This document shows, one piece after another, positions 13,709-25,410 of a stretch of 64,000 nucleotides of DNA (positions are counted from its first letter, which is position 1; each line of letters begins with the position of its first letter). The notes under the pieces were generated by a model, which saw only the letters and a list, made by a program, of their open reading frames with translations, had not been told where the DNA came from and ran no database searches. The position numbers and the translations under genes are program-made. Origin of the DNA: Parus major (taxonomy: Eukaryota; Chordata; Aves; Passeriformes; Paridae); NCBI RefSeq assembly GCF_001522545.3, contig NC_031770.1, forward strand, positions 86,901,594 through 86,965,593, read 5' to 3'.

Positions 13709-14250
13709 TCTATGTATGTATGCCAAACTACTACACACACTTAAAAATATATTAATACACTCTTTTTACATGCAATTTACAAGTGAATTTGCCTCCATGT
13801 CCTCCTCCAGTGTCCTGTTAGTATCAGAAAAATTTATACCAGAATAGCCATGTTTTGCTTATTATCTGAATTCCAATAGCTTTACATTATCGTGTTGCAT
13901 TTTATTACCTATTTTCTCCATGCAAAACCATGTTTACTCTTCGTTCTTCACTCTTTTTACTTATGTCCATTTATTACATTTGATTGCATCAGTTGTCCTT
14001 CATAACCTGATTAATATATGAATTCTGAACCTTTATGCAAAGATTTGTTTCTCTGCTGATGTTTATTCCATCTCCAGATTAAGTTAGCTGTTATACCTCA
14101 TTTTCCAGTACAGAGGATTTGTTCTTATTTATTTACAGAAACTCAACCTTTTAAAATGCAAATAGATTTTAAATGTAAATAGATTTTAAGATGCATTTGG
14201 CTATGTCTTATCTTGCCTATAAGACCTTCCTTTTAAAACTAGAGAATGAA

Positions 14251-14275
14251 AACAAACAAACAAACAAACAAAAAA
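14251..14275. repeat. (AAAC)n simple repeat
   Basis: Five AACA/AAAC units followed by a short A run. Confidence 0.9.
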
Positions 14276-16039
14276 TTCAGAACTTTTCCCAAGAATTCTT
14301 ATAAATTATTTCTGTATTTGTCTTGAAAAAAGCATCACCCATGGTGATTTGTTAAGTTTTCCCAACATAATTAAAAAGGAAATGGTGTTCTTATTGCAGA
14401 TTTTCATACCCTTAACATAAGTCCTACTCAGATTTCTCTGACATACTCTTGGGTTTTTGCAGCGCTTTCTATAATCCATTAGTGAGTTACAGTGACTGGT
14501 CAGGCAGAATAGATTCTCCCAGCAGTCAGCCTTTGTCACCTTGCAAAAGCAAGGGAAGTAAGTGATCTGACCCTGTGCCATAAATAAAGTGTAAAAAGTG
14601 CGATGCTGAGGTTAGCATCAGTTCAGTTCATCTTCATTGACAAGAATGGCCTGAGTTTTTCAAAGTAGGCACGTCCAACTCAGTGTGGGTGTGTTAAAGG
14701 TAGGCTTTTGGGAATACAAAGTTTTTTTGATGCTACAGTGATTGCAGGGACTTCCATCAGCATACAGCATTCCCTCTGAGTGACACATTCCTCTTTTCAG
14801 AGTTACTTCAGTTGAAAGTTAGATCAAGAATGCTGAAACTACCTGTGTTTAACTCCTCCTTAGGGTTTACTGAATTTAAGAAAGACGTAAAATGTAGTGC
14901 CTCTCATGTGATTGCTGCTATCATTTCTTCCCTCAAGGATACAATCATAGGATTTATGAGTGTCTGTAATGTCTCCTGCCTCATTGTATCCTGTAGCTGT
15001 GATACAGCTACAGCCAAGCAAAAAATTCCTGAACTGGTCAGGCTTAGGAAAGAGAAAAAACATTTAGCAGGGAAAAATAGGAAGAGAAATTTCTGTAGAA
15101 AAATTTTGCAGACACAAACTTGGAAAAGCAGTCATTTTGCAAGACTTACAGATGATGGCTGTAAGCTTGGTGAGAAGTCCAGGGGCTGGATAAAAGAGTC
15201 ACTGTGGATTCATAAGCAGGTCTTTGGGATTTTTACAGTATATTGTAATCATGACACTGTTGCATAGGGTGAGGGGAGCTAGAATAGACAGAGCTATGAT
15301 TTGTGAGTTTCTCTAAACCGTGGAAAGATGGGAATACAATAATTCCAAAATTTAGCTGAGGGAATGGATCTATATAGGTTGAGGTGTTGAATGTTTAAGT
15401 AGAAGACAAAAATTGCTAAAAGAGTCAGACTAGAAGTAGAGATATCATAATGAAGTGTTTAATAAAAGATAAATTATAACCCTGATCTCTGTAAAAACTT
15501 GTTTTCTTGTTTAGATATTTGGGGTTTGTTTGATTGGTTATAAGAATTTTTATATAAAAAATTAAAACAACCCAAAAAATTTTGAAATAGGATCCACTGT
15601 AGGAGACGACACATTTTCCCCTCTTCCTAAATCCCTCTCCTACCTATTTTGGCTTCTTTAGCTGCTTGCTTTAGGTTCCAGCTGCAACTGTCTTACACTG
15701 TGAAACTTTGAGGATATAACTCAATTAACTGACATGACACTGTTCCTTTTTTTTATTTCCTGTAACCTTTGCAGTTTCTTAAGTGAGTTTGGAATTTTAC
15801 AGACACGTGGAAACATGGTCCATTTCACCACAGAGCTGGCAGAAAATGTGCCAGCACATACAAGAGATCAGCAAACTTAAGACAGGAAAAGGAAAGTGAG
15901 ATTTACAAGAATGATGGTGTTATGACCAGCCCCAGAAAGTGAGAGAAATGCAGGTTATTGTTAATAGATCCCTTGGGGCAGATTAGAATGAAATGACACC
16001 GAATGATTGTGTTTGTAAATATATATATATATTTATATC

Positions 16040-16901
16040 TGTAGGGTTTATTTTAGAGAAACTTGGTTGCAATACAAATCAGGTATGCAGACATTTTGCT
16101 TATTATTATCTATAGTAAGATAACAACATAAAAGCATAAAAATATCACTTAAGAAAATACATGAGGGAAAAAAGAGAAAGAAAGAGAAAGAGCAAAATAC
16201 CACCACCCATGGATCTGTGAAAATACTTGATTGTTGAAAAGTGATGGTTGCAGTCTTGTCGATGTGAAGGTCATGGTCTTCATCTGGAAGGGTAGGGGAA
16301 GCCCATGAAATATAGAATTCAGTGGGTTAATATACACTCAGGCTTGTTGGTAACACCCAGATAACCACCCACGAGGGAAGAAGCTTCAAGTCCTCTTGTA
16401 GTAGGCTTCAGAAATTAGTCTAGAGGTGCTTTGGGGGTCTTTTATGGGTTATGACACCTTCTAAGATATGACAGCTGTCTCTCATGTCAGCTCAGGTGAG
16501 CCAGTGATGTCCCATTAGAAGGGATGAACAATGTCAGGCCTTTGTGCAAATGTGAGTGTTGTGTGCGAATGTGACCTTCCCCAAGGAGGGGAATGGGGTG
16601 TGAGGGAGAACAGCTGGCATGATAAAAAGCACTATCCCATCCATCTCTGCACTATCCCATCCATCTCTACACTATCCCATCCAAGATCTGCTGTTTATGT
16701 CCTTCAAAGCCTGGCTTGCTGCCTCTGGTGGTGGGTATTCACCCTTCTGTCATATGCAGACCAGAGACTTGCCGCTACACACCCAGAAACTCATCTCTTC
16801 CCCTTGAGGAGTGCAAACCTGGCCTCAAGAAAGCACCTTGCCTCCTCTACAAATGGAATTTGGAGACATTAAGCATAAATATTTCAGTCTCTCACAGAAC
16901 A
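16040..16901 (-). mobile_element. Probable solo LTR of an endogenous retrovirus
   Basis: Read on the minus strand, the segment starts TGTTCTGTGAG and ends AAAATAAACCCTACA, giving TGT...ACA ends. A TATA-like CCCATAAAAGACCCC lies mid-element, and the AATAAA signal sits just before the end. The flanks are ATATC (16035-16039) and ATATG (16902-16906), a possible 5-bp target duplication with one change. A U3-side 20-bp tandem repeat is inside. No retroviral coding sequence adjoins it, so it is a solo LTR if the reading is right. A 5-bp duplication would suggest an ERVL-like origin; this is inference. Confidence 0.55.
16630..16682. repeat. 20-bp tandem repeat, 2.65 copies
   Basis: Unit CACTATCCCATCCATCTCTG: copies at 16630-16649 and 16650-16669 differ only at the last base, and a partial third copy ends at 16682. 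It sits in the upstream (U3) side of the minus-strand LTR. It explains the overlapping short ORFs of this area. Confidence 0.9.
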
Positions 16902-16906
16902 ATATG

Positions 16907-19900
16907 ATTTTTCAGTTCCTCACTCTGTATCCTGGTCATGAAAATAACCTGACATTTGGTAACATGGCTTTAAAACATGCTGTTATCAAGAAAAAGGTAC
17001 TACTCAGCTGGATGATCACACTCAAGTAAAATGGATTTTTTTCCCCTTCTGTGGACATGCACATCATTCTTTGCAAAAATCCTTCAGGTTCAACAAAAAA
17101 ATTATGGGCATATCAATGACAGAATTTGATTTACACCTTTCTTCACTGCAAAAACTATGTTTTCCTCACAACCTGTGGTGATCATAATGACCATGTATAA
17201 AGCTTTACTTAATTTCCACACTAAAATATTCTTTTTAATACAACTAAAGGCTGTGTACATGTGAGGATAATTTTGCAACACATTCTTTATTCAGGTCATT
17301 AATACTGTGGGAGATAGCCCGGCTGATTTTTTATTCCTTTGCTCAACTGCAATATGATCTATTTTTCTAGTTTTTCTGATACATGTAGATGAGTGTCTTT
17401 CAAAAGATTGTTATTCCAAACGCCAACTGTGATGAATAAAGGAAAGCTGCTGCTATTACAATTATAATCAACTCAACCTGTTGCTTCTAAGTATTTCAAT
17501 TTACTGACTAATATGATTATTGAAACATTATGGTTTAAGCCATTGAGGAGAATTTAAATTTAATTTTATACCCACCAGTAGGGCTTGGGTAGAGAAATAT
17601 TACACTTTGCAACTATGAAACCTCTCCATTTACATGTTTCTTATGGCACCTGAGGTTTGTAAACAGCTTACTGTCAGCAGTGCTTTATTGTTATTTTCAA
17701 CACTGTATCCTGATGCAGTTTTAAGAGCTTGCTGTTACACTCTTCCAATCAACTTCCAGTTCACCTCCTGAAACAATATATTCTGTAACACCAATTTTAA
17801 TTAGTTATATCAGTTGTCTTGTCCCTGCATGCTTTCTACAAACTCATTCAATGTAGTAAAGGACAATCTGCCTTGTAAAACTGAAAAACAAAAGGGGGCC
17901 AGAAAACAGCGTTAGCAAAAGTGAGAAGGGAAGTGCGAGCCTATGGGATGTGGATTGCATTGTAATTATCAGTTGCATGGTTTTTCCTGCCATACATTCT
18001 TTGGGCATCCCTTTTTACACATGGACAAATAGTGGTGTCTGTCCCTATAGCAGAGTCTTGCTTGAGCTTACTTAACACTGAGAACAGAAAGTTCTTCAAC
18101 TAATGCCACCTTTATGAGGTTAATTTTTTTCTGTGCCTATGTACATCTTGGGTTGTAGTCTCATCTCTCTGATGTTTTGCATACAGTCTTCCATGAATAT
18201 TGATCACATTTATTAAGATTAACAGTTGTTCACTAAGACAGAACAAATTTGTGCCATCAACTGAAACTGCTGATCCACATGACCCAGGCAGAAACCAGGA
18301 CAATTGATTGGGTGTTAGTTCTGTGTACCATTCCTGTATAATTGTGAGTAGCTCAGATAGGTTCAGGAAGCTTTTGTTTTAGCTGAAGAATTCTTTTAGA
18401 TTTAATGTGGTCTAGTTTTTTTGTTCTATATGTTTGATTTAGTCCTGTGTATTTATGCAAATAGGAGTCAACTAATACTTAACTGTTATGGTAGTCTAAC
18501 AACTAAAGTAGATTGATTGAGCAGATTTATTCCTGAATCTATTCCTGAATGTTAGAGATCTAGTAAGATATTGAGCCTGTGATATTTTAGGACACTGCTG
18601 AGATTCTTCAATGTAAATGGAAAATTCTGAACACATTCTGGGTTAGATTGTATGGAAATATAGTATACCTGGCTTGGATGTGTTACTGAGGGAAACACCT
18701 GGGGGGAACATTGATAGCCTTAGATCTCAGTTATTACAAATTTTAATGGTAGATAATCACTGAGATGAGCTGAGTATATAAACTAAAAACTTCCAAGTAT
18801 AATTTAACCTTTCTGTATTGTGTGTCTATCTCAAGAACATTTCTGATTAGAAAGGTTCAGAAATAGGGGGTCAAGAATGGAAACTGAAAACTTTTCTACA
18901 GTGAATACCAGGTTGGATTTGAATGTCCCAGAAATTAAATACCTTCTCTTTATTTTCTGTTTCCCAGACTTAAGTGTCCTTACAAGACTTCTGCATGATT
19001 TGCAATTTTAGCTGCAAGTCATGAGCAGAGACAATGATTCAGTGTCCTGTGTAGCTCTAAAACATCAGTGGCATTCTTGATACTATAGTCACCTATAGTC
19101 ACAATGCACTGTGCAGAGCCAATCAATTTGCATGAGAGTTGTAGACCTCCTATACTGAGATTTAATCTGTTTTCCATTTCAGCTTTGAGAATTACTGGAG
19201 AATATCTAGGAAGGATGACAGCTCTCAATTTCCATAGATATCTCTGCACTGAGATGCTTATGGTTTTCATTTCTCTGTGTTAAAAATCTATTTATAGGGT
19301 AGCCTTGTGTATATAAACAAAGATCACATATTGCACCATCAACATTTAATCAAGACATTCCAAATAAAAAATAGGATTTTGCTTAAAGGATTTTCAGTTT
19401 TGTATTAAATTATACTTAGGGTCTAAACTAAGTGGCCTCTGCAATTTTTCATTGGACATCTAAGAATAAAAGGAAAGAATTCATAGACTGAGATTCATGG
19501 GCTGATATTCATTTCAATTTTAAAAACTAAATGAGGGTATTGATAACAGCCTCAGGTGACTGAAATGTGGTTAGTACTGATTATAGTGAGAATTTAGAAT
19601 GTCTTTAATTTCATTCAGGCATTTACATCTTGAACTGGATCCTATCCCTAATATGTTTCTTATCTCTTGTGAAAAGCACTCAGAGGTTGTGAAATCTCTG
19701 TCAAGTGACCTCAAAGTACAGTGGACAGTGCCATTTTAAAGAGTATTTCTCTGCATTTCCAACAAATGTAATAGCCAAAATTGGAACCTCCACTAAGTGC
19801 AATGCCTTGAAAAACCATGGTAACTACAGGACAACAGCTCTTTCAGAACTATTAATAGATGTCTGATATTCTGATCTGTTAAGTTAACTAAGAACTGTTA

Positions 19901-22900
19901 GTTTTATGCTAGCTACACATTTAAAAACTATGCAGGGAATTATCACCTTTTTAAAAATACATTTGGTGTATTTTAGAGTAAATTTTGAAGGTAGGGGGTA
20001 GAGATAAACTGACAGGTGTACTTTTACTTACTGACATGCAATTTACATATATAATTGTATTGCAGCCTGCTATGGATCGATCTTATTTATTACATTAAAT
20101 AGAGCTTGCACTCCTTAAACTATTGGTAATGAATAAAAAAGAGATCTTGGTCTTGTAAGCCTTCCTTCTTCAGCAGATCCAGTCAATCTGCTCTTGCTGC
20201 TTTGGTCAGGTGCCACCTCCATGAATCAAAGTTCACCAGTGTCTTTTATAACAGTACCTTGCTTTTTTTGACATGGTCTGTAATGTTCTAGTATGTCATT
20301 TAAGTGTGACGTCTTAAAATGACAGTATCTGGTAGCTATTGTTTATTTTGTTTTATTTTCTGCTAAGACTTCTAAAGCCATTTTCCTTAACACTTGGTAC
20401 AACCTATGAAGTGGCAGAACTATTAGCTAATGTTTGTCACCTTCTTAAGCTCAGGTATTATATTGGACTTAATACACGTATAAAAAGCTTCTGAATAGCA
20501 ATTCACACTGTTAAATGACTCTCAAATTGCCATAAAAGGCTTGCCTGCTCATCTCAATTTGAAGCAGAAACTGCTATAATAGATTTTCTGTGATCTACAA
20601 TGACAGGTTTATTGGTGTTAAGCATCAAAAGGCTTTTTCTAGTTCTGCGTCATAGGTATAATCACTTTAAGACCACTAAAACAGTTAAATTGCTGAACCT
20701 CTCATATGTGGAACAGTATTACAGCTCAGTGATATTATGTTAAATGAGGAACCAAAGGTAGAGTGAACTCCAGGGAGATACTAAAAACTAAATGTATTAT
20801 TTTGAATCGGTACATAGAAACTAATTCTGAACTTCTCTTTGCAGTCTCATGATTAGTTCTATTCTTGTAAACAGCCATAAGGAATTTCTCATAATCTGTA
20901 TATGCTCATTAATAGAAAACAATTTTGCTGTAAGAAAATTAAACAGAAAAGAAAGCATGTTTCAGCATGTCTACTAGAATCTTATTCATGCACTAATTAA
21001 ATGTGGGGCATCTGAGTACCTGTCAGAATAAGTAGAGAATTTAGAACTTTGGCTTACTGTTTTATGGTTTTCTTTAGTTTCATACTATTCCCCACAAAAA
21101 GTTAAATCAAATGACATTACCTTAGATTTACTCATCCACTGTAGTCAGGAGGAAGAAAAATATAATAAAACACTCCCTTGATTATTCTGCAGTGTATTAT
21201 ATTTTTGTGTAATACTTTTTGTTTTAATCTCTTTGAAGTCTTTAGTGTTGTAAGACACTGAGTCTTGCCTTAGTGCCTAAGAGAAAGAAATGCATTATTT
21301 AAACTCTTGTACTTTATCATTAGATAACCTGTCTGCATGATGGGAGCATTAACTTGCTGAAGAAATCATCTTAAAGAAAGTTATATCTGTAGATTTTAAA
21401 TTAATTCTCCCTTTCTCGTGATTGTGGTGCCATATTATCATTTCTTTTTAAAGATTTTTCTTGAAAACACAGCAATCTGAACCTTAAACAATAGCTTAAA
21501 GGTGAAAATTGAAAGAGAACATTGAAAATTGTGAGAGAACAAATGCATTTATATAAACAGGACTCTTCTGTATACAAAGGAAAAATAAAGTTAGGGTTTA
21601 CCTACAGGTACCAAAGTACCATGGTAGGTTTATCATCCTTGCTGTCTCTGCATAATTAGCTCTTTTCAATGATAAAACAGAGGGAAGACTTTATGATAGA
21701 TATTGGCTCTGAGTTGGCTACAGAAAATGAACCTCAACAAAAAAAGTCAATTTTGCAATGTGATGTGCAAACCTTTTATTTTAGCCTTTATATGTTGAGC
21801 TTCCATTCCACTGATGATGAGAACTTCTTCTAGAGGGAGTTTAGTTTCCTTTAAAGAAAATCCCTCCACATGTTCAGTGAAGTTCATACCTCTAAATGTA
21901 AGCAGAATTGCAGCACACCTGACAAAGCCAATAGCAGCCACAAGGTTAATCTGTCATGAAATGATCTACTGCTACTTCAGGCAAGAGAATATTTTACCAG
22001 CACATTAACTGCATCATCTGGAACACAGGATGCAGTGGAGCATCTTTGAAGTTATTAGAAGTGAAAAGAATTTATTACAGGTTATATTGTATATTGTAAT
22101 ACAGTTATATTGTATTTTTTGCTGAGAACAGATTTTTTTTTTCTTTTTCCAAGACTCTGAAGTAGTTCACTTAACAAGTCGTATCTATGAATTGTATCTA
22201 TGCTAATGGTGAAGTGCTAAGTCAGGAAAAAGTTTCTGTTCATAGTCTTCTTGATTCAGCTCTTTAAGGGCATGCTACTGTTCTTGGGGAGCAGCTATAG
22301 ATATTGTCTAAGCACTGTCTACCACTCCCATTAAAATTTGCAGCAAACAAGCTCAGGACTCTTTCCACACTGGGGAGATCAGAAGCTACAGAAGTGTGTG
22401 CCACATAGACCAGACACAAAGTAACCCAGCCATTCATACTGCAAGTGAGTTCACATCTTTGTTTAAGCTTAATAACGATGCAGGTCTTCTTGTCCTTAGT
22501 TCTCTGCAGCTCTCCAAATCTGGACCTTGCAATGGCCTTTGGTCCTCACAGTGCAGAAAACAAAGTTTAACACTTGGATATATTTTACCCACAAATGTCT
22601 GAAATGTGCTGTAAAAGCAAACAGAAGTGTTTACACTACCATTAAGAGACACCATTCTGAAAAAGTCTTTCCAGGAGCAGTGATCTATAGTTACTTCTTG
22701 AATGAGCAAATGAAAGTGCTCCAAAAAGCATTCAAAGTCATATAGGAAGCTGGACAGAAGATCTGCCGAGCAATTCACCTGAAGGTTGTTTGTTTGCCAA
22801 CAGAGATTGAGAAGAACTACTAAAGTAAATATAACACTATCTGTAATCTAAATAAATTCAAACTTTTCATTGCTAAAAGACACACAGACAGAACTTGCAT

Positions 22901-23951
22901 AGTGAGTAAATGAACCTGTCAAGAAATATCAACTACATTTTTGTGTTATAGGAAAATCTCTACAGATTGCTGTAGGTATTTATTGTTCTCCCATAAGTCT
23001 GATCCTGGTTGCCAAGCAACCACAGCCATTTTGTTACATGTATTCAATATGAACTACTACTGCATTTTTTTTCTTGTCTTAAAATTAATTTGGAGAAAAT
23101 TCATCACCTTAAATGTAGTTCTTTATTATGGTTCTCCTCAGTGCTACAGATAATCCATATTGAACAATCTGTGTGAAAAAGTCCTTAGAGCAACAGAAGG
23201 CATAAATGAAAGACTTCTATGACAAAATTTAATGTTGTTAAAGTATTATATGTATGAAATTTTTGAGACACTGTATTTCTGTCAATAACTAAACAATAGA
23301 TGAAGATAGAGAAAAAATCCATTTTGGCATGTACCCTTCCCCTTTACAGGATGTAAAATACATAAAATCAATACTATTAAAAAGTTAATGGAAATGCTAT
23401 TTTTGATAGAATAGTAGATATGCTAATTAACGCAAACTAATGAGACACTGGTAAATCAGACTGCTTTTATTTAGATTAGGTTTCTACTAGAAATCGTATC
23501 TGAGATCAAAACACAGCTAAAGTTTGGGACTCATACTCAAATCTCTAAGCAGTTCTTGTGACAGATTTGATAAATCTGAAAGACAGTTTTCAACACTGAA
23601 CCCAGTGTAGTCAAAATATGAAATATGTGGTTTCTTGAATTTTCTGCTAGCTTTGAATCAACCTTAAAATAGCCTTTTTTCCTTAATAATCCATAAAGGA
23701 AACTGAACGTGTACTAAAATATCTTCCAGGAGTGAAGTGACCTTTTTTGTTACCTTGGCTTTCCTAGCAATTTTGAAATGTATATCTTTATTAGAATGAA
23801 GTTTCTTGACACACTCCATTTGATTCTGATGACTGAAAAGTAAACAGTCTCGCAAGGCTCTGAAAAATGTTTGGATTAATTTCCTAAAATTTTAAGGACT
23901 TGCTCAGTAGAAGAGAGGGTGCAAGGAACTTGATTGTAATAGATTATTTTT
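16907..23951. other. No gene seen; non-coding DNA
   Basis: Seven kilobases of AT-rich DNA without a repeat I can name. The minus ORF at 22434-22778 (114 codons) has no recognisable domain and is crossed by + strand ORFs of similar quality, so none is called. Some even-composition blocks (about 17150-17500 and 17880-18000) might be conserved elements, but this cannot be tested here. Confidence 0.45.
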
Positions 23952-25060
23952 CATAGTGTCGTGGTTTTAAACCAGTAACTAACAAAAAAAATTACTTATT
24001 TCTTGCTTTGAGATATGAATTAGAACAAGAGCAAAACAGGCATAAAACTTAAAAGGAATAAAGAAAGTTTATTGACAAACTACAATAATAAGAACACCAG
24101 AATAAACTTCCAGAAAAATCTTTTCATCTCTTATCTACCCACTATTCCCTTGTTCACATGACAACAGACACAAAAACTTTGGAACTCTGGTGGTTAAAAC
24201 AGTCCCAATTCCTGCTACAGTCTTTTCACCAGTCTTTGTAGAGAAACAGAAGTTTCTTCCTGTTAATTTATGGAGTTTCTCACAAGAAAACTATTTTTGT
24301 TATAGTTTTCCATTGCTCTGATGTTAGTTTCCCAGAACTGCTGTTATCAGAGCTCACTCCTCCCATTTCACATCACTCTGAGGTGTGTATGGGCCATGAG
24401 TCTAGGGATGGCATTTTAAGGATGAGTTATTCAAAAGCAAAAGTCTTCTTCATCTGTTTCTGTGAGCTTCACCAGAAAACAGTTTTTCTCATTGCCCCCC
24501 AAGGCTTCAAAATCTTCTAGCACTTCACTGTATCACAATTACTCTACTTTTTACTCAAAATTTACACTTTGAACACTCTATTCCTCCCTATATACTGTAT
24601 CATGAATTAAAGGAGTTTTTTTCAGGACTTCATTGTCCATCTCCATAGTTTTAACAGAAAGATATTTCAGCTTAATTAAAGCATCTCCTTATTCTGTACC
24701 TTTTCTGAAGCTTCTTTTCTTTCCTGTCACTGGTAGTTTATAAAGTCTCTTTTCATGTTGATCACTCTCTTTTTCTCTCTCTGATTAAAAAGATTAATCT
24801 GCAAGTCTCATCTGGGTAATGAAAGAGTTAAAATCTTGCCCAGGCTTTTGTAGTTAGTTCGGCGATCTCTGCCGAACAGCAGCTGGAGCTGTCTGCGATG
24901 GAAGGTTCTTCATAGCTGCTCTGGAGAGTGTGGTCGCTGTTTCTGCTTGCTGCAGGTTTAGAGCCCTTTTCTTTCTTTACTCGGCAGTTTCTGGTGAATT
25001 CCATCACGGCAAAAACTGCAGCCAAGCCAGAGACCGGCCTGGCCTGGCCCGGCCCGAGCC

Positions 25061-25087
25061 ACACATCTAGATGTGTATAAGAGACAG
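25061..25087. other. Nextera mate-pair junction adapter remnant (assembly artefact)
   Basis: 25069-25087 reads AGATGTGTATAAGAGACAG, the exact 19-bp Tn5 mosaic end used in Nextera libraries. The eight bases before it (ACACATCT, 25061-25068) are the mirror end, so the whole is 27 of the 38 bases of the mate-pair circularisation junction. In the six reading frames it yields the well-known contaminant peptides MCIRDS, VSYTHLDV, LLYTSRC and LSLIHI. It is not genomic DNA. Confidence 0.97.
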
Positions 25088-25106
25088 CCCCCACCCCCCC
25101 CCACCC
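25088..25106. repeat. C-rich homopolymer-like tract next to the adapter
   Basis: A run of C interrupted by single A residues directly after the adapter. Together with the GC-rich left flank it is the kind of sequence that breaks short-read assemblies. Confidence 0.8.
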
Positions 25107-25410
25107 CATCTCCCGGCCGGGAGCTGCTGGGCCCAGCCCTGTCCCCGCCCGGCCGCATGGCCTGAGCAGGGAACCGGAGGCCTAGAGCTCCACCACCCTT
25201 CACAGCCAGAAAACAAAGAGAACCCAAGTGCCCTGACTTTACATCTTAAGGTAGGGTTCACAAGTTGATCTCCCTTTTCAATGGTTAAAATTGCTGTCAA
25301 TCCCCAGTAATGACCAATAATTGGTCAGGAGATGAAACGCCTTTCAGTCCCCAGCAACTTTAACTTCCTTAGCTCTCACAACTTAAAGGTAGTCACCTCA
25401 TGACACATAG

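Larger units (their letters stand above)
11946..16034. other. No gene seen; non-coding DNA with CA/TG microsatellites
   Basis: Contains the two dinucleotide tracts listed separately and an AAAC tract. A 151-codon + strand ORF at 14812-15267 has no recognisable domain, and it lacks convincing support as an exon. I treat it as chance. Confidence 0.45.
23957..25405 (-). mobile_element. Solo LTR with CATAG target duplication
   Basis: The element runs from TGTCGTGG to TCATGACA on the + strand, so both ends give the TGTC...GACA inverted termini of an LTR. It is flanked by the same 5-bp word, CATAG, at 23952-23956 and 25406-25410. On the minus strand, AATAAA (24073-24068) lies about 110 bp before the 3' end, so the LTR is in minus orientation with a short downstream part. 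The 1,449 bp length includes 27 bp of adapter sequence (25061-25087). No internal viral genes adjoin, so it is a solo LTR. The 5-bp duplication fits ERVL-type integration. Confidence 0.8.

Noticed and set aside
14812..15267. 151-codon + strand ORF
   Set aside because: No recognised domain, overlapping antisense ORF, and no paired splice signals strong enough to call an exon.
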